From contig JAITAQ010000088.1 of assembly GCA_031283985.1 (NCBI GenBank), positions 1 to 6,325 on the forward strand: a DNA stretch of 6,325 nucleotides. The letters are read 5' to 3'. Each line of letters opens with the position of its first letter. Within the stretch, counting starts at the first letter, position 1. The DNA is from Endomicrobium sp. Its GTDB lineage: Bacteria > Elusimicrobiota > Endomicrobiia > Endomicrobiales > Endomicrobiaceae. Below are positions 1-5,735 of this stretch, piece after piece. The translations under genes and the position numbers were made by a program. Under the pieces are notes generated by a model. That model had not been told where the DNA came from. It made no database searches and saw nothing but the letters and a program-made list of their open reading frames with translations.

Positions 1-624
1 GATAAGAAAGAAATTGAGTCAAGAATATCTCAGATTCGCAAGCAGATTGCAGATACAAAATCTGAATATGATAAAGAAAAACTTCAGGAAAGACTTGCAA
101 AATTGGTTGGCGGCGTAGCAGTGGTAAACGTTGGTGCTGCAACTGAAGCCGAAATGAAAACAAAGAAATTTAAAGTTGAGGATGCTTTGAACGCAACAAG
201 AGCTGGAGTAGAGGAAGGTATAGTTGCTGGAGGTGGTGTAGCTCTTTTAAAGGCGCAAGCTGTTTTGGAAAAAATCAAAGCTAACGATGCAGATGAAAAG
301 GTAGGCATTGAAATTGTTTTTAAGGCTCTTGAAGGACCTATAAGAATGATAGTAGAAAACGCAGGTCTTGAGGCTTCTGTAATAGTAGATAAAGTAAAAA
401 GCTCAAAAGACGCTGCTTTTGGGTATAATGCCGACAGCAACGAGTATGTGGATATGATAAAAGTTGGTATTGTAGATCCAGCGAAAGTTACAAGAACAGC
501 ATTGGAAAACGCCGCTTCAATAGCAGGTCTTGTTTTAACGACAGAAACGTTAGTAACAGATATTCCTGAAAAATCTTCTAAATTGCCGATGGGAGCAGGA
601 ATGCCTCCAATGCCAGAATATTAA
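1..624 (+). CDS. groEL: Chaperonin GroEL (Hsp60), C-terminal part, 5' truncated by window
   Basis: GroEL forms the double-ring ATP-driven folding cage in the cytoplasm. The frame is open from base 1, so the gene begins upstream; 207 residues are visible of a family length near 540. They cover the end of the apical domain, the second intermediate segment and the C-terminal equatorial domain. The stretch [13 protein letters not shown] is typical of GroEL. The catalytic aspartate (E. coli Asp398) is visible residue 61 in VEDALNATR, followed by the nucleotide-binding glycines in VAGGGVAL. The aspartate of [10 protein letters not shown] (visible residue 159) matches the late ATP-contact region. 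The protein ends [10 protein letters not shown], without the usual run of GGM repeats. Stop TAA at 622-624 is followed by two more in-frame TAA codons and a terminator, so this is the last gene of its transcript. A TTG at 103 lies inside the gene and is not a start. Identification is certain. Confidence 0.98.
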   Translation, partial: DKKEIESRISQIRKQIADTKSEYDKEKLQERLAKLVGGVAVVNVGAATEAEMKTKKFKVEDALNATRAGVEEGIVAGGGVALLKAQAVLEKIKANDADEKVGIEIVFKALEGPIRMIVENAGLEASVIVDKVKSSKDAAFGYNADSNEYVDMIKVGIVDPAKVTRTALENAASIAGLVLTTETLVTDIPEKSSKLPMGAGMPPMPEY

Positions 625-641
625 TAATAATATTCTCATTT

Positions 642-682
642 AAGAACCAGTCTCCGAGTTCGGAGACTGGTTCTTTTTTCTT
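642..682 (+). terminator. Strong Rho-independent terminator after groEL
   Basis: Bases 642-657 pair with 660-675 as an uninterrupted inverted repeat of up to 16 bp, with a GC-rich centre (CTCCGA/TCGGAG) and a very tight loop. The right arm runs into a T-rich tract (674-682, one C). It starts 17 bases after the groEL stop codon. On the opposite strand no comparable T-run follows, so it mainly stops rightward transcription. Confidence 0.93.
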
Positions 683-697
683 AAACTCAGGTAATAA

Positions 698-740
698 ATA
701 AAAAAAAGACAGGATTAAAAAGATTTTCAATCCTGTCTTT
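698..740 (-). terminator. Rho-independent terminator of the cold-shock gene
   Basis: On the minus strand, AAAGACAGGATT (740-729) pairs with AATCCTGTCTTT (716-705), a perfect 12 bp stem with a 12-base loop. It is followed by an eight-base T-run, counting the end of the stem, and more T-rich sequence (down to about 691). It lies 18 bases beyond the cold-shock stop codon and sits back to back with the groEL terminator, insulating the two converging genes. Confidence 0.9.
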
Positions 741-758
741 AAGGTTTTTAGAACAAAT

Positions 759-962
759 TTAGATTTTCTTTATGTTTGCTGCTTTAGGACCTTTGTCAGA
801 ACTTACAACTTCAAATTCGACGCTGTCGCCCTCTGCTAAAGACTTGAAACCTTCAGACTGAATAGCTGAATAGTGTGCAAAAACATCACCTGATCCATCA
901 TCATTAGAAATAAATCCATAACCTTTTTGGTCGTTAAACCACTTAACTTTGCCTTGTGCCAT
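759..962 (-). CDS. Cold-shock-domain protein (CspA family)
   Basis: A 67-residue single cold-shock domain, the usual family length. Such proteins bind single-stranded RNA or DNA as a small beta barrel and act as RNA chaperones. The N-terminus [10 protein letters not shown] is characteristic. RNP1 is KGYGFI (residues 13-18) and RNP2 is DVFAHY (26-31), where family members more often have VFVHF; the end [10 protein letters not shown] is also typical. The frame stays open upstream to 1079, but the chosen ATG (962-960) follows an AAAGGAG ribosome site by 8 bases and matches family starts, so the 39-residue extension is leader sequence. The gene has its own promoter-like sequence, a leader hairpin and a terminator, so it is monocistronic. 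Which paralogue (cspA, cspC, cspD-like) it is, and whether it is cold-induced, cannot be told from the protein alone. Confidence 0.96.
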   Translation of the reverse strand: MAQGKVKWFNDQKGYGFISNDDGSGDVFAHYSAIQSEGFKSLAEGDSVEFEVVSSDKGPKAANIKKI

Positions 963-970
963 TACTGCAA

Positions 971-977
971 CTCCTTT
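971..977 (-). promoter_or_regulatory. Ribosome binding site deciding the cold-shock start
   Basis: The minus strand reads AAAGGAG here, 8 bases before the ATG at 962-960. This strong site selects the 67-residue protein over the in-frame ATGs further upstream. Confidence 0.85.
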
Positions 978-980
978 TTT

Positions 981-998
981 TATCTGCATTAGCAGATA
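981..998 (-). promoter_or_regulatory. Leader hairpin just upstream of the cold-shock RBS
   Basis: TATCTGC and GCAGATA form a perfect 7 bp stem with a four-base TAAT loop on the minus strand, ending three bases before the AAAGGAG site. It lies inside the expected 5' leader. Leaders of cspA-type mRNAs are known to be structured and temperature-responsive, so a role in translation or mRNA stability is possible. That role is inference; only the pairing is seen. Confidence 0.5.
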
Positions 999-1034
999 CT
1001 TAAAATTACAACCCATTGTAGCGATTGCTTTATC

Positions 1035-1063
1035 ATTTAATAAAATAATTATATAATTGTCAA
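1035..1063 (-). promoter_or_regulatory. Putative sigma-70 promoter of the cold-shock gene
   Basis: The minus strand carries a perfect -35 box TTGACA (1063-1058). A weaker -10 (TTAAAT, 4 of 6, at 1040-1035) follows after 17 bases; TATTAA at 15 bases spacing is an alternative. Transcription would begin near 1028, giving a leader of about 65 bases that contains the hairpin. The surrounding DNA is very AT-rich, so the -10 assignment is uncertain. Confidence 0.5.
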
Positions 1064-1127
1064 GTACGATATTATACACGCAAAGGCAGCATTTTTATTC
1101 TCGGAAGAAAAAATTGTAAAAAGAGCA

Positions 1128-2177
1128 ATGAAAAAAAATATAAACAAAATAATAAGTATTGTGAAAGCAAGTTGTGCTTTATTTACCAACTCAAAAGAGA
1201 CTTTTTATCTTACTGGAGCTGAATTTGATGGTTTTTGGATTTTGCATGTTAATAACAAAACGTATGCTATTTGCTCTAAGATGATAGAAAATCAAGTAAG
1301 AGAATTCTTTTTTGATAAAGGCGTATATGTATATATCAGCGTTCCTTTTCATAAAGCTGTTTTAGAAATTTTGAAAGAAAACAATGCAAAAAAATTGTTT
1401 GTTGATCCGAAATACATGACAGCTTTGGATTTTATTGTTGTAAGCAAAAAGTTAAGTCAAAATGGTATAGAAGCTGAAAGAAAGATAGGTATGCTTGATA
1501 GTGCAAGGATGATAAAAGAAGATAACGAAATAGAGAATTTAAAGAGGTCATGCAAAATAGTTTCAGCGATTTGCGACACTGCCAGAAAAGAACTTAAACC
1601 GGGTCTTAGTGAATTAGACGTTCACTATAAAATTCTTGAGTTGTTTTCAGAAAATCACGTAACTGAAAGTTTTGCACCTATAATAGCTTTTGGGAAAAAT
1701 TCTGCAAATCCTCACCACATAAGTTCTGATAAGAAATTAATTCAGAATGATATTATAATGATGGATATAGGCTGTATCTACAACGGTTATTGTTCAGACT
1801 TGACGCGTACATACTTTTTAGATGAAATTGACGATAATTGTAAACAGATTTGGAATGTTGTTAAGCGTTCTCAGGAAGCCGTGTTGAAAGGAATAAAGGC
1901 AGGTTTGCCTATTGCTTGGGCGGACAAAACTGCAAGAAGTGTAATAGAATCTGCTGGGTACAAAGATAAATTTATACATACTACCGGGCATGGAGTAGGA
2001 ATAGAAATTCATGAAATGCCTTTGTTATCCTCAGATGCCAAAGGCGTTTTTCTTGTAGGAATGACTGTTACTACTGAACCTGGAATATATATTGAACAAG
2101 AATTCGGCGTTAGGATAGAAGATACAATACTTATAAAAGAAGATGGTTGTGAAGTATTGACTTCAGCAACATATTAA
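1128..2177 (+). CDS. M24 family Xaa-Pro aminopeptidase (PepP/YqhT type)
   Basis: This cytoplasmic dinuclear-metal peptidase is expected to remove N-terminal residues preceding proline. At 349 residues it matches the short bacterial type (B. subtilis YqhT) and not the roughly 440-residue E. coli PepP. Residues 1-125 form the creatinase-like N-terminal domain and 130-349 the pita-bread catalytic domain. All five metal ligands are present: D213 (MMDIG), D224 (YCSDLTRT), H288 (TTGHGVG), E317 (TTEPGIY) and E331 (GVRIEDT). Supporting histidines H196 (ANPHH) and H295 (IEIHEMP) are also present. There is no signal peptide. The ATG at 1128 is the natural start, but its ribosome site is weak: only AAAAAGAG lies close by. 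The gene leads the probable operon and ends 14 bases before efp. A prolidase specificity cannot be excluded from sequence. Confidence 0.93.
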   Translation: MKKNINKIISIVKASCALFTNSKETFYLTGAEFDGFWILHVNNKTYAICSKMIENQVREFFFDKGVYVYISVPFHKAVLEILKENNAKKLFVDPKYMTALDFIVVSKKLSQNGIEAERKIGMLDSARMIKEDNEIENLKRSCKIVSAICDTARKELKPGLSELDVHYKILELFSENHVTESFAPIIAFGKNSANPHHISSDKKLIQNDIIMMDIGCIYNGYCSDLTRTYFLDEIDDNCKQIWNVVKRSQEAVLKGIKAGLPIAWADKTARSVIESAGYKDKFIHTTGHGVGIEIHEMPLLSSDAKGVFLVGMTVTTEPGIYIEQEFGVRIEDTILIKEDGCEVLTSATY

Positions 2178-2180
2178 TAG

Positions 2181-2186
2181 AGGGAG
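2181..2186 (+). promoter_or_regulatory. Ribosome binding site of efp
   Basis: AGGGAG lies 5 bases before the efp ATG and within the 14-base gap after the peptidase gene, supporting coupled expression of the two. Confidence 0.75.
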
Positions 2187-2191
2187 AAAAG

Positions 2192-2749
2192 ATGATTTCA
2201 ACATCGGATTTTAAAAATGGACTTAATATTTTAGTAGATGGCGACCCCTATCAGATTGCTTGGTTTCAAAACCACAAACCAGGAAAAGGCGGAGCCGTAA
2301 TGCGCGTTAAGCTAAAACATCTTAAAAAAGGCGGTACTATTGAACGTACTTTTAAGTCAGGAGAGAAGTTTGAAGCTTTAAGCGTTGCAAGACAGAAAAA
2401 GCAGTTTTTGTACAAAGAAGGAGCAAATTTTAATTTTATGGATATGAATACGTACGAACAAATAAGCGTTTATTCAGAATTGTTAGGAGATAAGTCAAAT
2501 TATCTTAAAGAAAATCTTGAAGTTGAAGCTATATATCTTGAAAATGAACTTATTGGCATAGAGCTTCCAATAATAATAGAAATGACAATAGCTGAAGCAG
2601 AACCCGGAATCAAAGGCGATTCAGTTTCCAATCTTACAAAGATGGCAAAAATTGAAACAGGTGCGGATATTCGCGTTCCTCTTTTTATCAAAGAAGGCGA
2701 TAAAATAAAAGTGGATACAAGAACTGGAGAATACGTAGAGAGAGTATAA
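2192..2749 (+). CDS. efp: Elongation factor P
   Basis: EF-P binds between the P and E sites of the ribosome and promotes peptide-bond formation at proline runs. The 185 residues match the family length. Three beta-barrel domains are expected: a KOW-like N domain (about 1-62) and two OB-type domains (about 66-126 and 129-185). The tip of the domain I loop reads KPGKGGA, with K32 at the position that is post-translationally modified in other bacteria (E. coli K34 by beta-lysylation, B. subtilis K32 by 5-aminopentanol). No modifying enzyme (EpmA, EpmB or EarP) is encoded in this window, so the modification state is unknown. The C-terminal signature VDTRTGEYVERV is intact. The gene sits between the M24 peptidase and accB, as in several other bacteria. 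Confidence 0.98.
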   Translation: MISTSDFKNGLNILVDGDPYQIAWFQNHKPGKGGAVMRVKLKHLKKGGTIERTFKSGEKFEALSVARQKKQFLYKEGANFNFMDMNTYEQISVYSELLGDKSNYLKENLEVEAIYLENELIGIELPIIIEMTIAEAEPGIKGDSVSNLTKMAKIETGADIRVPLFIKEGDKIKVDTRTGEYVERV

Positions 2750-2786
2750 TCAAAGCTGTATTTGTCAGCGAAGAAATCTTAATAGT

Positions 2787-2812
2787 CCTCGTTTTGGCGA
2801 GATATAATGAGG
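2787..2812 (+). promoter_or_regulatory. Possible structured leader over the accB RBS
   Basis: In the 68-base gap before accB, CTCG (2788-2791) can pair with CGAG (2798-2801). The overlapping CCTC (2787-2790) can instead pair with GAGG (2809-2812), which is the accB Shine-Dalgarno sequence. The two pairings exclude each other. Each is only 4 bp, so chance is a serious alternative. Confidence 0.2.
2808..2812 (+). promoter_or_regulatory. Ribosome binding site deciding the accB start
   Basis: TGAGG lies 5 bases before the ATG at 2818. It supports this start over the in-frame TTG at 2794, which has no comparable site and would add eight residues atypical of the family. Confidence 0.75.
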
Positions 2813-2817
2813 TTAAA

Positions 2818-3246
2818 ATGAATCCACAGGAAATAAAAAAATTTTTAAAATCAATCAGGCATACTGATATCGAAGAAATGGAATATCACAATGGTGCCCA
2901 TTCTTTGTATTTTAAAAAATCTGAAGTGGACGTTGTTGCAATGACTATTGCATCTGTCAAAGAAATTGTTGTTGAAAGCAAAAAAATGAAAGAAAAAGAT
3001 TCTATAGTTCCAATCAAATCAACAATGGTAGGTACTTTTGTGAGTGCTTATTGTGCCGACAAACATTTTTTTATCAAAGAAGGCGACAATATCGCAATTG
3101 GCCAAAAAATTGGGCAAATAGAAGCAATGAAGATTAGTAAAGACGTAAAAAGCAAAGTCAAAGGTAAAATAGTAAAAGTTCTTGTTTCAAATGGTCAAGC
3201 AATTGAGTATGGGCAAGAACTATTTTTAGTTAATACGAGCAAATAA
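2818..3246 (+). CDS. accB: Biotin carboxyl carrier protein of acetyl-CoA carboxylase
   Basis: AccB carries biotin between the carboxylase (AccC) and the carboxyltransferase (AccAD) in the first step of fatty-acid synthesis. It has 142 residues, at the short end of the family. The N-terminus NPQEIKKFLKSI resembles the helical AccC-interacting segment of other AccB proteins. Residues about 63-138 form the biotinyl domain, with STMVGTF matching the usual SPMVGTF. The biotin acceptor is K105 in EAMKI; most AccB proteins have EAMKM or EAMKL. The linker (about 38-62) is short and Lys/Glu/Val-rich, without the usual Pro/Ala-rich stretch. The start at 2818 is chosen for its ribosome site and family length. 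accC follows after 47 bases, which is the classical pairing. Membership of another biotin-dependent decarboxylase is possible but less likely given the AccB-like N-terminus and the accC partner. Confidence 0.93.
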   Translation: MNPQEIKKFLKSIRHTDIEEMEYHNGAHSLYFKKSEVDVVAMTIASVKEIVVESKKMKEKDSIVPIKSTMVGTFVSAYCADKHFFIKEGDNIAIGQKIGQIEAMKISKDVKSKVKGKIVKVLVSNGQAIEYGQELFLVNTSK

Positions 3247-3271
3247 TTTATCAAACATTTCAATTCAATTG

Positions 3272-3285
3272 CTGTTTACAAACAG
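3272..3285 (+). repeat. Perfect dyad CTGTTT-AC-AAACAG overlapping the accC RBS
   Basis: A 14-base inverted repeat with two 6-base arms lies in the accB-accC gap. Its right arm overlaps the first two bases of the AGGAG ribosome site (3284-3288) of accC. As RNA it would make a small hairpin of about 5 bp with a four-base loop; as DNA it could be a binding site for a dimeric regulator. Its function is unknown and it may be fortuitous. Confidence 0.4.
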
Positions 3286-3293
3286 GAGATAAG

Positions 3294-4643
3294 ATGTTTA
3301 AAAAGGTTTTAATTGCAAATAGAGGCGAAATAGCATGCAGAATAATAAGAGCGTGCAGAGAGCTTGGAATTAACACGATTGCTATACATTCAGAGGCTGA
3401 CAGAGAGAGTATGCATGTAAAACTTGCCGAACAGTCTGTATGCGTAGGCGAGGCAAGTGCTTCGGATAGTTATCTTAACATACCAAGCATTATAGCTGCG
3501 GCAGAAATTTCAGGAGCAGATGCTATTCACCCAGGATATGGGTTCTTATCTGAAAATACTTATTTTGCCGAAGTTTGCGAAGCTTGCGGTTTAAAATTTA
3601 TTGGACCTTCAAAAGAATCTATAGAAAAGATGGGAGATAAAATAGCCGCTATTGAGCTTATGAAGAAATCAGGCGTTCCTGTAGTTCCAGGTTCCGACGG
3701 TCCTATAAGTGCTGACGGTCCTAAAATTTTTGCTATGGCAAAAAAGATAGGGTATCCTGTAATAGTTAAAGCTACTGCAGGCGGCGGTGGAAAGGGAATG
3801 AGAATAGTAACTTCCGAAGAAACTCTTCAAAATGCCATTATAATGGCTCAGACTGAAGCTAAAGCTGCATTCGGTAATCCTGACGTATATATGGAAAAAT
3901 ATATTGAGGAGCCTCATCATATAGAATTTCAAATTCTTGGGGATAAATACGGCAAAATTGCCTATTTGCCTGAGCGGGATTGTTCAATACAAAGAAGACA
4001 TCAAAAACTTGTTGAAGAGAGCCCTTATCATTTAATAAACGAATCTCTTAGAAAGAAAATGGGCAAATCCGCAAGGAACGCCGCCAGTGCAGTTAAATAT
4101 GTTACCGTAGGTACAGTAGAATTTCTCGTGGATAAGAAAGGTCATTTTTATTTCATGGAAATGAATACTAGAATTCAGGTTGAACATCCTATAACCGAAA
4201 TGGTTACAGGGATAGATCTTGTAAAAGAACAAATAAAGCTTGCCGCAGGAGAAAAACTTTCTATTATTTCTGAAAAAGTAAAGATATTAGGTCATGCTAT
4301 AGAGTGTAGAATAAATGCCGAAGACCCAGATAAAGATTTTATCCCGTCGCCGGGCAAAATAGGTAAATTATATTTGCCTGGAGGTCCGGGAATCAGAATT
4401 GACACGCATGTTTATTCAGGATATACAATCCCTCCATTTTATGATAGTTTAATAGCAAAGGTTATATCTTTTGGAGTAGACAGAGGCGAATCTATTACAA
4501 GAATGCAGAGAGCGTTGAGAGAAGTGGAAATAGAAAATATTAAAAATACATCTTCTCTGCATGCTAAGATTATGGGCAGTGAACAGTTTCGCCAAGGAAG
4601 CGTAAGCACGGACTTTCTTTCAAAACATATACTTGGAAAATAA
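3294..4643 (+). CDS. accC: Biotin carboxylase subunit of acetyl-CoA carboxylase
   Basis: AccC uses ATP and bicarbonate to carboxylate the biotin on AccB. At 449 residues it equals the E. coli protein. Order of parts: N-terminal biotin-carboxylase fold with IANRGEIACR (7-16) and HPGYGFLSEN (79-88), the ATP-grasp core with the glycine loop GGGGKGMR (163-170), then the C-terminal domain with HAIECRINAEDP (334-345). Expected catalytic and ATP-binding residues are present: K116, K159, H209, K238, E276, E289, N291, R293 and R339 (the last four correspond to E. coli numbering shifted by one). ERDCSIQRRHQK and EMNTRIQVEHP are textbook motifs. AGGAG stands 5 bases before the ATG. The protein ends just after the biotin carboxylase domain, with no fused carrier or transferase domain, so it is the separate bacterial subunit. 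A pyruvate carboxylase A subunit is the main alternative, but adjacency to accB argues for acetyl-CoA carboxylase. Confidence 0.97.
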   Translation: MFKKVLIANRGEIACRIIRACRELGINTIAIHSEADRESMHVKLAEQSVCVGEASASDSYLNIPSIIAAAEISGADAIHPGYGFLSENTYFAEVCEACGLKFIGPSKESIEKMGDKIAAIELMKKSGVPVVPGSDGPISADGPKIFAMAKKIGYPVIVKATAGGGGKGMRIVTSEETLQNAIIMAQTEAKAAFGNPDVYMEKYIEEPHHIEFQILGDKYGKIAYLPERDCSIQRRHQKLVEESPYHLINESLRKKMGKSARNAASAVKYVTVGTVEFLVDKKGHFYFMEMNTRIQVEHPITEMVTGIDLVKEQIKLAAGEKLSIISEKVKILGHAIECRINAEDPDKDFIPSPGKIGKLYLPGGPGIRIDTHVYSGYTIPPFYDSLIAKVISFGVDRGESITRMQRALREVEIENIKNTSSLHAKIMGSEQFRQGSVSTDFLSKHILGK

Positions 4644-4654
4644 AGCAGGGAATA

Positions 4655-5239
4655 ATGGAAAACAACGGCAAAGAAATAATTAAAACCCTTATAAATGACA
4701 GCATTGAAGCAAAGAAAAAAATGCTTGAAGATGCTCAAATTGATTACATTTATAAAGTTGTAAATAAAGTTGTTGAAACTTACAAAAATAATAAAAAGAT
4801 TATTATATGTGGAAACGGTGGATCTGCTTCTGATGCCTTGCATTTTTCTGCCGAAATGGTGGTTCGTTTTGAAAAAAACAGAGCAGCTCTTGCATCTATT
4901 ACTTTAAATGAAAACGTATCTTCTTTGACTGCGATAGGCAATGACTTTGGTTATGACTATTCTTTTAGCAGGCAGCTGGAAGCTTTTGCTCGAGAAGGGG
5001 ATATTTTTATAACCATATCAACAAGCGGCAATTCAAAAAATGTTATAAATGCTTTGGAATTTGCTAGAAAATTGGGTGTATTTACAATAGGAATGACAAA
5101 TTTGGACGGCGGAAAAATGAAGAATATGTGCGACTTGTGCTATTGCGTGCCATCTAGAGTTACAGCAAGAACGCAAGAATGTCATATACTTTTGATACAC
5201 ATAATAGCTAAATTTGTTGAAGAGAAAGTCTTTAACTAA
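4655..5239 (+). CDS. gmhA: SIS-domain sugar isomerase, probable phosphoheptose isomerase (GmhA)
   Basis: GmhA converts sedoheptulose 7-phosphate to D-glycero-D-manno-heptose 7-phosphate, the entry step to ADP-heptose for lipopolysaccharide or other glycans. The 194 residues match the family. The N-terminal helix region (1-45) precedes a SIS fold with CGNGGSASDALHFSAEM, where H63 and E67 match the E. coli zinc/catalytic residues H61 and E65. GNDFGYDYSFSRQLEA (95-110) and ISTSGNSKNV (121-130) bind the phosphosugar. Q174 and H182 in the last helix match E. coli Q172 and H180. With all four active-site residues retained, GmhA fits better than the non-enzymatic paralogue DiaA. It begins 11 bases after accC, with CAGGGA close to the ATG (short spacing of about 4), so it is probably the last gene of the same operon. 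No other heptose gene is in the window. Confidence 0.85.
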   Translation: MENNGKEIIKTLINDSIEAKKKMLEDAQIDYIYKVVNKVVETYKNNKKIIICGNGGSASDALHFSAEMVVRFEKNRAALASITLNENVSSLTAIGNDFGYDYSFSRQLEAFAREGDIFITISTSGNSKNVINALEFARKLGVFTIGMTNLDGGKMKNMCDLCYCVPSRVTARTQECHILLIHIIAKFVEEKVFN

Positions 5240-5268
5240 ACTAAAATAAATAATATAAATAAAATTAC

Positions 5269-5297
5269 CAAGACTGCGACTTTTAGGTGCAGAGTTG
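5269..5297 (-). terminator. Weak candidate terminator between gmhA and aroQ
   Basis: In the 67-base convergent gap, arms at 5269-5277 and 5289-5297 pair as 3 bp, a 2x2 internal mismatch, then 4 bp (CTGC/GCAG), around an 11-base loop. Going leftward, the minus strand continues into a T-rich but interrupted tract (5266-5240), which would suit termination of aroBQ. The stem is weak. No better terminator is seen for either converging transcript. Confidence 0.25.
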
Positions 5298-5306
5298 TGT
5301 AAGTTA

Positions 5307-5735
5307 CTATAAATTCGCTAATGCTCTTAAAGCAAAAAGATACCCATCTGCACCAAGTCCTGAAATCTGTCCCAAAACTACAGAGGCAATATAAGATTTA
5401 TGCCTAAAATCTTCTCTTGCATAAATATTTGAAATATGAACTTCTATAGTCGGAATTGAGACTGCTGTCAAAGCGTCTCTTATGACAACCGATGTATGCG
5501 TAAAGGCTGCAGGATTTATAATAATTCCAAAAAAATTGTTATAGCAACTCTGAATTTTATCTACAATCTTGCCTTCATGATTTGACTGAAAAAACTCAAT
5601 CTCAATTTTTAATTCTTTTGCAAGGTCACTAATTTGTTTCTCAATCTCATAAAGATTAATATTCCCATATATTTCAGGTTCTCTTTTACCGAGCATATTT
5701 ATATTTGGACCATTTAATACAAGTATTTTCTTCAT
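5307..5735 (-). CDS. aroQ: Type II 3-dehydroquinate dehydratase
   Basis: AroQ dehydrates 3-dehydroquinate to 3-dehydroshikimate, step 3 of the shikimate pathway to aromatic amino acids. The 142 residues match this small dodecameric flavodoxin-like family. Motifs run in order: [20 protein letters not shown] (residues 5-24) with lid arginine R18 and catalytic Y23, then QSNHEG (50-55), [10 protein letters not shown] (73-82) with N74 and H80, and [17 protein letters not shown] (98-114) with catalytic H100 plus R107 and R111. All key residues are present. The ATG directly abuts the aroB stop codon (TAA then ATG, no spacer), and the ribosome site lies inside the end of aroB. The two genes are therefore almost certainly cotranscribed and probably translationally coupled. 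Confidence 0.97.
   Translation of the reverse strand: MKKILVLNGPNINMLGKREPEIYGNINLYEIEKQISDLAKELKIEIEFFQSNHEGKIVDKIQSCYNNFFGIIINPAAFTHTSVVIRDALTAVSIPTIEVHISNIYAREDFRHKSYIASVVLGQISGLGADGYLFALRALANL

Noticed and set aside
84..440. Open frame of 118 codons on the minus strand inside groEL
   Set aside because: It lies antisense to clear GroEL coding sequence, has low-complexity Ser/Ala/Thr composition, and matches no family I recognise; it is a shadow frame.
759..1079. Longer 106-residue version of the cold-shock protein
   Set aside because: The extra N-terminal residues are unlike any cold-shock protein and include the leader hairpin and part of the promoter; a strong ribosome site precedes the internal ATG at 962.
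1057..1085. Rightward promoter for the peptidase operon (TTGTCA at 1057, TATTAT at 1070)
   Set aside because: The two boxes are only 7 bases apart, and no good partner is found at 16-18 bases for either. The operon promoter probably lies in 1020-1110, but I cannot place it.
2755..2769. GCTG...CAGC hairpin after efp as a terminator
   Set aside because: The stem is only 4 bp and no T-run follows; transcription is expected to continue into accB.
2803..2808. Perfect TATAAT before accB, considered as an internal promoter
   Set aside because: It overlaps the accB ribosome site, so a transcript from it would begin at or just past the start codon, and no -35 box is placed upstream; AT-rich chance match.
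2794..2817. TTG start for accB giving eight extra residues
   Set aside because: No ribosome site precedes it, the added residues do not look like AccB, and the ATG at 2818 has TGAGG at proper spacing.
3669..3932. Minus-strand open frames within accC, and similar ones at 1818-2012, 2500-2691, 4032-4232 and 4439-4843
   Set aside because: All are antisense to genes with intact conserved motifs, have no ribosome sites or recognisable domains, and are shadows of AT-rich coding DNA.
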